Assembly (NCBI RefSeq): GCF_009856625.1
Contig: NZ_CP047241.1
Coordinates: 744,001 to 808,000, forward strand
Reading direction: 5' to 3'
DNA from: Aquitalea denitrificans
Lineage (GTDB): Bacteria > Pseudomonadota > Gammaproteobacteria > Burkholderiales > Chromobacteriaceae
Length of the DNA: 64,000 nucleotides
The notes below the pieces were generated by a model. That model was not told the origin of the DNA. It did no database searches and worked only from the letters and a program-made list of their open reading frames with translations. Numbering within the stretch: the stretch's first letter is position 1; the number at the start of each line of letters is the position of its first letter. This document shows, one piece after another, positions 57,313 through 64,000 of this stretch. A program made the translations under genes and the position numbers.

Positions 57313-58218
57313 TCACGCCAGCCCGCCACGCCGGAAATACTGCTGGATGAATTCAACACAGACCCGCAGTTTGGCCGAACTTGCCAGTTTTTCCGGATAC
57401 ACTGCCCAGATATCCGCCGGTAAGTAATAGTCAGGTAGTACCTGTACCAGCAGTCCTAGTTTCAGCTCGCGCTCAACATCCCATAGCGAGCGCAACATGA
57501 TGCCATGGCCCTGCAAGGCCCACTGGTGCACTACCTCTCCATGGTTTGCTGCGAGCGCCCCCTGCACCCGGATACTGCATTCCCCCTGCGGACCATTCAG
57601 ACGCCACACCCCGAAAGGGTGATCCCTTTCCTTGATCACCAGGCAATTATGCTTGCCCAGTGCACTGAGTTGCTCTGGGGTGCCATGACGCGCCAGATAA
57701 GCTGGCGCAGCACACAGGATGCGCCGGTTGTTGGCCAGCTTGCGCGCCAGCAATTGCGGGGCAATCTCGTTGCCCACCCGGATGTCCAGATCGATTCCCT
57801 CCTGAGCCAAGTCGATCAGACAGTCTGCCACCTCAAAGCGGATGCTCAGTTCCGGATAATGCTGCGCCAGTTCGCCCAGTGCCGGTGCCAGATGAACCCG
57901 GCCAAAGCCGAAGCTGCTGCTGATGCGGATGATGCCGCGCGGCTGCTGCCGTGCAGCCCCGATCTCCACGCTCATCTGTTCCACATCCTGCAGTATCTTG
58001 CCGGCCCAGTTATAGATGTGTTCGCCGCGTTCGGTCATGGCAATTCGCCGGGTGGTGCGATCCAGCAGTCGGCAGCCCAGACATTGCTCAAGTACCCGGA
58101 TGCGCTTGCTGACATAGGCTGGTGAAGCGGCCATGGTTTCGGCAGCAGCGGTAAATCCGCCCTTGCGGACGACCAGGCAAAAAACACGCAAATCTTCAAG
58201 CTGCAGCAGATCCTTCAT
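57313..58218 (-). CDS. LysR-type regulator DmlR-like
   Basis: A 301-residue transcription factor. HTH: LEDLRVFCLVVRKGGFTAAA from residue 7 and SPAYVSKRIRVLEQCLG near residue 32, a form shared with E. coli DmlR. The effector domain follows from about residue 92 (RGIIRISSSFGFGRVHLAP). It is divergent from dmlA across 110 bp, the same arrangement as yeaT-yeaU (dmlR-dmlA) of E. coli, where DmlR activates dmlA with D-malate. In this window D-malate would be made from carnitine, so it could switch on the whole operon; that is inference. Confidence 0.88.
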   Translation of the reverse strand: MKDLLQLEDLRVFCLVVRKGGFTAAAETMAASPAYVSKRIRVLEQCLGCRLLDRTTRRIAMTERGEHIYNWAGKILQDVEQMSVEIGAARQQPRGIIRISSSFGFGRVHLAPALGELAQHYPELSIRFEVADCLIDLAQEGIDLDIRVGNEIAPQLLARKLANNRRILCAAPAYLARHGTPEQLSALGKHNCLVIKERDHPFGVWRLNGPQGECSIRVQGALAANHGEVVHQWALQGHGIMLRSLWDVERELKLGLLVQVLPDYYLPADIWAVYPEKLASSAKLRVCVEFIQQYFRRGGLA

Positions 58219-58328
58219 GCTTCGTGTCTTCTGTATGCACGGAATTGCCGATTATCAGGGCTTTGTTTTCCGCCATGCTAGGCCTCGAAGTACAAGGTCA
58301 TTACGGCGAAAGAACAGAGGAGAGCAAG

Positions 58329-59426
58329 ATGCAGGCTTACAGGATTGCTGCCATTGCGGGAGATGGCATTGGAAAGGAAGTGCTGCCGGAAGGCTTGCGT
58401 GTACTGGATGCGGCTGCCCGGCGTTTTGACATTGAGCTGTCCGTGACGCTGTTTGACTGGGCATCGTGTGACTACTACCTGCAACACGGCAAGATGATGC
58501 CGGACAACTGGTCTGCCATTTTGCAGGGTTTTGATGCCATTTATTTCGGTGCTGTCGGCATGCCGGATCAAGTACCGGATCACATATCACTGTGGGGTTC
58601 ACTGCTGAAGTTTCGCCGCGAGTTTGACCAATACGTCAATCTGCGACCGGTGCGCCTATTGCCTGGGGTGCCCTGTCCGCTGGCCAATCGCCAGCCGGGC
58701 GATATCGATTTCCTGGTGGTGCGCGAGAATACCGAGGGTGAGTACTCTGCTGTTGGTGGCCGCATGTTCGAAGGAACGGAGCGGGAGCTGGTGTTACAGC
58801 AATCGATATTTACCCGCCATGGGGTGGACCGCATCCTGCACCATGCTTTTGCCCTGGCACAAAGCCGGCCGCGCAAAAAGCTGACTGCCGCCACCAAATC
58901 CAATGGCATCGCCGTGAGCATGCCTTATTGGGATGAGCGTGTGGCGGTGGTGGCACAGCACTACCCGGACGTGCAATGGGAGCGGCAGCATGTGGATATT
59001 CTGGCTGCCCGTTTTGTATTGCAGCCCGACCGTTTCGATGTAGTGGTGGCGTCCAATCTGTTTGGCGACATCCTGTCCGATCTGGGGCCGGCCTGTACCG
59101 GCACCATTGGTCTGGCCGCCTCTGCCAATCTCAATCCCGAGCGCAGTTTCCCCTCCCTGTTTGAGCCGGTACACGGCTCGGCACCGGATATCTTCGGCAA
59201 AAATATTGCCAACCCCATCGCCATGATCTGGTCCGGGGCCTTGATGCTGGATTTCCTCGGTAACGGCACGGGACCTTGCCGCCAGGCGCATGACCTGATC
59301 ATGCAGGCAATTGAGGCCGTCCTGTTGCATGGGCCATGCACACCAGACCTGGGAGGGCGGGCGAGTACGACGCAGGTGGGACAGGCCATTGCCGATGCGG
59401 TGGCCAGCACGCTTGGTCAGGCATAG
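58329..59426 (+). CDS. dmlA: D-malate dehydrogenase (decarboxylating) DmlA
   Basis: NAD-dependent beta-decarboxylating dehydrogenase of the isopropylmalate-dehydrogenase family, converting D-malate to pyruvate and CO2, also acting on tartrate. The 365-residue product resembles E. coli DmlA along its length. Motifs: GDGIGKEVLPEG near residue 11, HISLWGSLLKFRREFDQYVN near 80, ENTEGEYS near 136 and GSAPDIFGKNIANPIAMIW near 282. The ATG at 58329 follows GAGGAGAG. It is first in the operon dmlA-BCCT-hydrolase-cntA-gabD and would consume the D-malate formed from L-carnitine. Confidence 0.93.
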   Translation: MQAYRIAAIAGDGIGKEVLPEGLRVLDAAARRFDIELSVTLFDWASCDYYLQHGKMMPDNWSAILQGFDAIYFGAVGMPDQVPDHISLWGSLLKFRREFDQYVNLRPVRLLPGVPCPLANRQPGDIDFLVVRENTEGEYSAVGGRMFEGTERELVLQQSIFTRHGVDRILHHAFALAQSRPRKKLTAATKSNGIAVSMPYWDERVAVVAQHYPDVQWERQHVDILAARFVLQPDRFDVVVASNLFGDILSDLGPACTGTIGLAASANLNPERSFPSLFEPVHGSAPDIFGKNIANPIAMIWSGALMLDFLGNGTGPCRQAHDLIMQAIEAVLLHGPCTPDLGGRASTTQVGQAIADAVASTLGQA

Positions 59427-59529
59427 ATCTGAAGGTCGGTTATTACGCACCGCCTTGCTGCAAGGCAAGGGCCGGGCGTCGTGCATGAGAAAGACAAACC
59501 GGTGTTTTTGCCGGCACAAAGGAGAAATC

Positions 59530-61104
59530 ATGGACAACAACAAGCAAGGCCGGCGGGATATTCCGCTGGCAGTAGTCAGCCTGGTGATTGTGTTTGCGAT
59601 GGTGCTTGTCATGACCCTCATGCCTCAGGCTTCCATCGCGGTTGCAGACCGGTTGATGTACTGGTGTACCACGGTGTTTGCCTCCCCCATCCTCTTGTTT
59701 GCCTTTTGTTCGGTCCTGTTTGTCATCTGGCTGGGCCTGAGCAAGTACGGGCAGATCCGACTGGGGGAGGGCGGGCCGGACTACTCAACATCGACATGGA
59801 TTTTCATGTTCATCATGTCCGGGCTGGGTTCGTCCACGCTGTATTGGGGCTTTCTTGACTGGGCCTATTACTATCAGACGCCAGGCCTGAATTTGCCGCC
59901 GTCCTCGCCGCAGGCATTGAAATACAGTGTGGCCTACTCGTTTTTTCATTCCGGCCTGAGCGCCTGGGCCATGTATGCGCTGGGGGCGGTGGCTCTGTGT
60001 TATCACTTTCACGTACGCAAAAACAAAGGGCTGAGTCTGGCGGCGATTATCGGTGCCATCACCGGCCGCAAGCCTGACGGAGCCCTGGGGCGGCTGGTGG
60101 ATTTGCTGTTCATGCTGTGCATGTTCGGGGCACTGACCATCTCGCTGGTACTGACCGCAACAACCTTTGCCCGGCTGCTGTCAATCCTGACTGGCATTCC
60201 CGACAGTTTCACCACGCAGCTGATCATTATTCTGGCGGTTTCCGTGCTGTTTACCCTGTCGTCCTGGGTGGGTATGGATGGCGGCATGAAGCGCCTGAGC
60301 CAACTGGTGTGCTGGGGCGTAGTGGTGCTGGCCTGTTACATCTATTTATTCGGTCCCACCCAGTTCATTACCAGTAATGCGCTGTCCAGTCTGGGGCTGA
60401 TGCTGAGCAGCTTTGTGGACATGAGTCTGTTCACCGATCCGATGGGCGATGGCAAGTTCACCCGGGAGTGGACGGTGTTCTACTGGCTGTGGTGGATTTC
60501 CTATGCACCGGGAGTCGCGCTGTTTGTGACCCGGGTATCGCGTGGCCGCACCATTCGCGAAGTACTGCTGGCTATGGTAGTAGGGGGCTGTGCCGGTATC
60601 TGGTGCGTCTATGGCGTACTGGAAAGCTATAGCGTGCACAGCTTCATCAGCGGTCTGATCAATGTGCCACAAGTGCTGAGTGAGCAGGGCGGTGAGGTGG
60701 CGATTGGCAAATTGCTGGACTTATTGCCGGCTGGTCGTTGGGTAATGGCTTTTTTCCTGGCAGTGATGGCGATATTTCTGGCAGCCCATATGGATGCCGT
60801 GGGTTATGCGGTAACCGCCACCTGTACCCGCAATCTGGCTGAAGGCGAAGACCCGTCCCCCGTCGATCGTTTGTTCTGGTGCGTAATGCTGACGCTGGTA
60901 CCGCTGGCGATGATTTTTGCCAAAGCCCCACTCAATACCATGAAGACCACGGTGATTGTGACGGCCATTCCCTTTGCGCTGATTACGCTGGTCATGGTGT
61001 ATGGCCTGCTCAAGTGGCTGCGTGAAGATTATGGTGATGTCCCGGCGTATCAGATAGGCGAACAGCCACCCCCTGTTGTGGCCAGCAACCAGTCTGGCTC
61101 ATGA
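59530..61104 (+). CDS. BCCT-family transporter (carnitine/betaine, YeaV-like)
   Basis: Inner-membrane importer for quaternary ammonium solutes such as carnitine, betaine or choline. The 524-residue product has 12 hydrophobic segments and the BCCT core GPDYSTSTWIFMFIMSGLGS near residue 81, plus the signature helix TREWTVFYWLWWISYAPGVA near residue 313. The ATG at 59530 follows AAAGGAG by 6 bp; an upstream in-frame ATG in the dmlA region is not used. It matches the place of yeaV between dmlA and yeaW in E. coli. The stop overlaps the hydrolase start by 4 bp. Confidence 0.9.
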   Translation: MDNNKQGRRDIPLAVVSLVIVFAMVLVMTLMPQASIAVADRLMYWCTTVFASPILLFAFCSVLFVIWLGLSKYGQIRLGEGGPDYSTSTWIFMFIMSGLGSSTLYWGFLDWAYYYQTPGLNLPPSSPQALKYSVAYSFFHSGLSAWAMYALGAVALCYHFHVRKNKGLSLAAIIGAITGRKPDGALGRLVDLLFMLCMFGALTISLVLTATTFARLLSILTGIPDSFTTQLIIILAVSVLFTLSSWVGMDGGMKRLSQLVCWGVVVLACYIYLFGPTQFITSNALSSLGLMLSSFVDMSLFTDPMGDGKFTREWTVFYWLWWISYAPGVALFVTRVSRGRTIREVLLAMVVGGCAGIWCVYGVLESYSVHSFISGLINVPQVLSEQGGEVAIGKLLDLLPAGRWVMAFFLAVMAIFLAAHMDAVGYAVTATCTRNLAEGEDPSPVDRLFWCVMLTLVPLAMIFAKAPLNTMKTTVIVTAIPFALITLVMVYGLLKWLREDYGDVPAYQIGEQPPPVVASNQSGS

Positions 61105-62066
61105 GTTCGGCCATGGCGAGCTTTTATCAGCTTTCTGCGGAAATGCAGTCTTTTGTCAACCAGAGCGCCTTGTTCCAGCCCGCAGATGACAGCCTGGCAG
61201 AGATGCGTGCGGCCTACGATGCCCAGTGCCGTTACTTCACCCCGGCACTGCCGGATGGGCTGCAGCGTGAGGACCATATGCTGCCGGTGGCCGGACGACA
61301 TATCCCGCTGCGCTTGTACCGCCCAACTGCTGCCATGCCGCCAGCCGGTTGGCCCTGTGTGCTGTATTTGCATGGTGGCGGCTGGATGCTGGGCGGTCTG
61401 GATTCACATGCCGTTATCGCAGCACCACTGGCGCAGAACTGCGCCGCAGCCGTGCTGGTGGTTGATTACCGTCTGGCTCCGGAACATGTCTTTCCGGCTG
61501 CTTTTGAAGATTGCCTGGCGGTGTGGGACATGCTGCGCGTGGATAGCCTGGAACTCGGTATCGACACTGCTCGTGTCGTGGTGGCAGGAGACAGTGCCGG
61601 TGGCAATCTGGCTGCAGCGCTATGCCTGGCTACGCGTAGCCGGGAAGGACCGCCCTTGTGTGGGCAGGCACTGATCTATCCCGCACTGGCGGCCGTACCG
61701 ACAGAGCCTGCGGCAAGCGAACATGCAGATGCCCCGCTGCTTAGTCGCGACGACATGGCCTATTACCTGGCGCAGTACGCGCCGGATCCGGCCATGCATG
61801 CCGATCCGCGTCTGGCACCGCTGGCAGCCGCCAACCTGCAAGGTTTGCCACCAGCCTTTGTAGCAGTGGCGGAGTACGACCCGCTTCGTGACGATGGCCT
61901 GCGCTATGTCCAGCGCCTGCTGGCCAGTGGTGTTGTGGCTGAGTGCCATCTGGGCCGTGGCCTGGTGCATGGTTGCCTGCGCTTCTGGCCGCAGGGGCCT
62001 GAGACAGCCCGCATGTACCGCGCACTGGTCACGGCCATTGCTCACATGCTTGCTGACCAGACATGA
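61101..62066 (+). CDS. Alpha/beta hydrolase (HSL family) in the carnitine operon
   Basis: A 321-residue esterase of the hormone-sensitive-lipase family. The oxyanion motif HGGG is at residues 91-94 and the nucleophile motif GDSAG at 163-167. The acidic and histidine members are in AEYDPLRDDG near residue 258 and LVHGCLRF near residue 290. There is no signal peptide, so it is cytosolic. The start overlaps the BCCT stop as ATGA, which couples it to the transporter; an ATG 12 bp on is possible. This gene is absent from the E. coli yea cluster. Hydrolysis of O-acylcarnitines to free carnitine is an attractive guess from context. Confidence 0.87.
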   Translation: MSSAMASFYQLSAEMQSFVNQSALFQPADDSLAEMRAAYDAQCRYFTPALPDGLQREDHMLPVAGRHIPLRLYRPTAAMPPAGWPCVLYLHGGGWMLGGLDSHAVIAAPLAQNCAAAVLVVDYRLAPEHVFPAAFEDCLAVWDMLRVDSLELGIDTARVVVAGDSAGGNLAAALCLATRSREGPPLCGQALIYPALAAVPTEPAASEHADAPLLSRDDMAYYLAQYAPDPAMHADPRLAPLAAANLQGLPPAFVAVAEYDPLRDDGLRYVQRLLASGVVAECHLGRGLVHGCLRFWPQGPETARMYRALVTAIAHMLADQT

Positions 62067-62070
62067 CATT

Positions 62071-62107
62071 GGTGGCGCAGCGGCATGCCATGTGGTGCTG
62101 CGCCACC
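62071..62107. repeat. 11-bp perfect hairpin between hydrolase and cntA
   Basis: GGTGGCGCAGC (62071-62081) pairs with GCTGCGCCACC (62097-62107), followed by TTCCCCCC. Weak T-tail; partial termination or mRNA processing at this junction is likely. Confidence 0.6.
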
Positions 62108-62206
62108 TTCCCCCCGGCTTGCCATGCTTATTCGTCAGGCATGACCGGACAAGAAAAGGGCAGGCATTTGCAGCCCTGTGACGACCCCAAGCAGAGGAGA
62201 ACATCC

Positions 62207-63325
62207 ATGAATGACTACACCAAATTGAGCCCGGATTTCTGTGCCGATCCCGAACGTGCCTGGACCCTGCCCGCCGCGTATTACACCTCGGACAAGGTCT
62301 ATCAGTTTGAGAAGGAGAAGATTTTCGCCCATAGCTGGATTTGCGTGGCGCATGGCAGTGAGCTGGCCGAATCCAACGACTACATCACCCGCGAGGTTGC
62401 TGGTGAAAACATCATCGTGGTGCGTGGTCGGGATGGTGTACTGCGCAGTTTTTACAATGTCTGTCCGCATCGGGGGCACCAGTTGCTGCAAGGCAGTGGC
62501 AGGGCCAAGAACGTGATTACCTGTCCCTATCACGCGTGGACTTTCAAACTGGACGGTCAACTGGGCCATGCCCGTAATTGCGAAAACGTGGTCGATTTTG
62601 ATTCGGACAAGGCTACCTTGTCGCCGCTCAAGGTGGAGGAGTATGCCGGCTTTGTGTTCATCAACATGAATCTGTCGGCCAAGCCGGTGGAGCAGCAATT
62701 GCCCGGCCTGGCCGACAGCTTGCGCAAGGCATGTCCGGTGATCGACGAGCTGCATCTGGCAGAGCGCTTTGTTACCGCCACGCCGGCCAACTGGAAAATC
62801 ATCGTCGACAACTATATGGAGTGCTACCACTGTGCACCGGCCCATCCGGGTTTTGCCGACTCGGTGCAGGTGGACAAATACACGCACACCCTACATGGCA
62901 ACTGGTCACTGCAGTTTGGCTTGGCCCGCTCCTCCGAGAAATCTTTCAAGATCGACCCCTCGGTCAAGGACCCCAGCTTCAGCGGCTACTGGGCCTGGCC
63001 CTGCACCATGTTCAATGTACCGCCAGGTGCCGACTTCATGACGGTTATCTATGAATACCCGGTGGATGCCGAGACCACCTTGCAGCACTACGACATCTAC
63101 TTCCGCAACAAGGAGCTGACTGCTGAGCAACAGGCACTGGTGGAGTGGTATCGCACCGTGTTCCGGCCGGAAGACCTGCGGCTGGTGGAAAGCGTGCAGC
63201 GCGGGCTGAAATCGCGTGGCTATCGTGGCCAGGGCCGCATCATGACCGACCGCCAGCGCAGCGGCATCAGTGAGCACGGCATTGCGCATTTCCACAATCT
63301 GGTGGCGCAGCAGCACGCCGAGTAA
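62207..63325 (+). CDS. cntA: Carnitine monooxygenase, Rieske oxygenase subunit (CntA/YeaW)
   Basis: Oxygenase component that cleaves the C-N bond of L-carnitine, giving trimethylamine and malic semialdehyde. The 372-residue product is very close to E. coli YeaW by eye. The Rieske 2Fe-2S ligands are in CPHRGHQL near residue 86 and CPYHAW near residue 106. The mononuclear iron site is in NYMECYHCAPAHPGF near residue 203, including the glutamate that marks carnitine oxygenases. The end SGISEHGIAHFHNLVAQ is also shared. The ATG at 62207 follows GAGGAGA. The FMN/2Fe-2S reductase (yeaX/cntB) is not seen and is expected beyond the window. Confidence 0.93.
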   Translation: MNDYTKLSPDFCADPERAWTLPAAYYTSDKVYQFEKEKIFAHSWICVAHGSELAESNDYITREVAGENIIVVRGRDGVLRSFYNVCPHRGHQLLQGSGRAKNVITCPYHAWTFKLDGQLGHARNCENVVDFDSDKATLSPLKVEEYAGFVFINMNLSAKPVEQQLPGLADSLRKACPVIDELHLAERFVTATPANWKIIVDNYMECYHCAPAHPGFADSVQVDKYTHTLHGNWSLQFGLARSSEKSFKIDPSVKDPSFSGYWAWPCTMFNVPPGADFMTVIYEYPVDAETTLQHYDIYFRNKELTAEQQALVEWYRTVFRPEDLRLVESVQRGLKSRGYRGQGRIMTDRQRSGISEHGIAHFHNLVAQQHAE

Positions 63326-63335
63326 GTCCATCCTT

Positions 63336-63361
63336 AGCGGCAGCGCGTCCGCGCTGCCGCT
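63336..63361. repeat. 12-bp perfect hairpin between cntA and gabD-type gene
   Basis: AGCGGCAGCGCG (63336-63347) and CGCGCTGCCGCT (63350-63361) are perfect complements around a 2-nt centre. No T-run. It may stabilise the cntA message. Confidence 0.65.
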
Positions 63362-63382
63362 ATTCCGCTTGGAGAGTCCTGC

Positions 63383-64000
63383 ATGAAACTGAATGACCCC
63401 CTGCTGTTGCGGCAGCACGCCTATATCAATGGTCAGTGGTGCGCTGCCGACCAGGCGGACACTTTCGCCGTACACGACCCGGCTACCGATCAGCGCATTG
63501 CCGATGTGCCGCTGATGGGTGAGCAGGAAACCATCCGCGCCATTCAGGCCGCCGATGCAGCCCTGCCGGCCTGGCGCGACCTGACCGCAAAAGAGCGCGC
63601 CCGGTTATTGCGCCGCTGGTTTTTCCTGCTGGAGCAGCACGAGGATGATCTGGCCCGGCTGATGACCTGGGAGCAGGGCAAGCCGCTGGCCGAGGCGCGG
63701 GGAGAAATCCGCTACGCCGCTTCATTTGTCGAATGGTTCTCCGAGGAAGCCAAGCGTCTGTATGGCGACGTGATTCCCTCGCCACGCAAGGAGCAGGAAC
63801 TGCTGGTGATGCGCGAGCCGATCGGCGTATGCGCCGCCATCACGCCATGGAATTTCCCCGCCGCCATGATTACCCGCAAGGCGGCACCAGCCTTGGCCGC
63901 CGGTTGTACCATCGTCATCAAACCGGCCAACGAAACCCCGCTGTCTGCGCTGGCGCTGGCGGAGCTGGCCGAGCGCGCCGGTATTCCGCCGGGTGTGTTC
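63383..64000 (+). CDS. Semialdehyde dehydrogenase (GabD-type), 3'-truncated by window edge
   Basis: NAD(P)-dependent aldehyde dehydrogenase; the first 206 residues are visible and the frame runs off the window. The N-terminus (LLRQHAYINGQWCAADQADT) and the segments MTWEQGKPLAEARGE near residue 96, REPIGVCAAITPWNFPAAMI near 146 and KAAPALAAGCTIVIKPANET near 168 are those of succinate-semialdehyde dehydrogenases. The catalytic cysteine would lie outside. GGAGAG precedes the ATG at 63383. In this operon the likely substrate is malic semialdehyde, a hydroxylated analogue of succinate semialdehyde; that is inferred from context. Confidence 0.88.
   Translation, partial: MKLNDPLLLRQHAYINGQWCAADQADTFAVHDPATDQRIADVPLMGEQETIRAIQAADAALPAWRDLTAKERARLLRRWFFLLEQHEDDLARLMTWEQGKPLAEARGEIRYAASFVEWFSEEAKRLYGDVIPSPRKEQELLVMREPIGVCAAITPWNFPAAMITRKAAPALAAGCTIVIKPANETPLSALALAELAERAGIPPGVF

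Overview
The window is a chromosomal segment of a Gram-negative bacterium, most likely a betaproteobacterium of the order Neisseriales (Chromobacterium/Aquitalea/Vogesella-like). The main reasons are an OmpA-family protein at 13.6-14.3 kb with the N-terminal layout of neisserial RmpM, a Neisseria-type trimeric porin at 54.3-55.4 kb, beta-proteobacterial housekeeping gene orders, and moderately high GC. The genus is inference. No rRNA, tRNA, CRISPR array, prophage or intact insertion sequence was seen.

Layout. 0-10 kb is housekeeping: end of mgtE, prmC, slyD, roxA, a repeat-rich small lipoprotein, the dapA-bamC pair, an ABC-F ATPase (ybiT) and a 3-oxoacyl reductase. 9.4-13.4 kb is assimilatory sulfate reduction: cysB divergent from cysH, a sulfite reductase and a DUF934 partner. 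13.6-19.7 kb holds the RmpM-like protein, then ribF-ileS-lspA-ispH.

19.7-33.9 kb is a purine-degradation island with lower GC and looser spacing. An IclR-type regulator faces gcl-hyi-glxR (glyoxylate to glycerate). Then come puuD (membrane-bound cytochrome c urate oxidase), uraH, puuE, uraD, a LysE-type exporter, alc, allA, an NCS2 urate/xanthine permease and xdhC. Together they take urate through 5-hydroxyisourate, OHCU, allantoin, allantoate and ureidoglycolate to glyoxylate and on to glycerate. Xanthine dehydrogenase subunits and glycerate kinase are not in the window. A decayed GntR-type regulator and a 780-bp gene-poor stretch lie inside the island. Two related palindromes, before gcl and between uraH and puuE, look like a shared operator.

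34-44 kb: htpG, an amber-interrupted TfoX C-terminal-domain gene, two glutathione S-transferases, a DUF2917 gene divergent from a LysR regulator, a YnfA-type membrane protein, a SIMPL-domain protein and a TrpXYZ-like ABC importer. 43-50 kb carries both glyoxylate-shunt genes (aceB, aceA) with a LysR regulator, an APC permease and a flavodoxin. 50-54 kb is grpE-dnaK-dnaJ. The htpG and grpE upstream regions share a sigma-32-like promoter of identical geometry. 54-57 kb: porin, hemB and a small membrane protein.

57.3 kb to the end is a carnitine catabolic operon: a DmlR-like regulator divergent from dmlA, a BCCT transporter, an alpha/beta hydrolase, cntA (Rieske carnitine oxygenase) and the start of a gabD-type semialdehyde dehydrogenase. 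Import, optional deacylation, C-N cleavage to trimethylamine and malic semialdehyde, oxidation to D-malate and oxidative decarboxylation to pyruvate can be read from one gene string. The oxygenase's reductase is expected just beyond the window.
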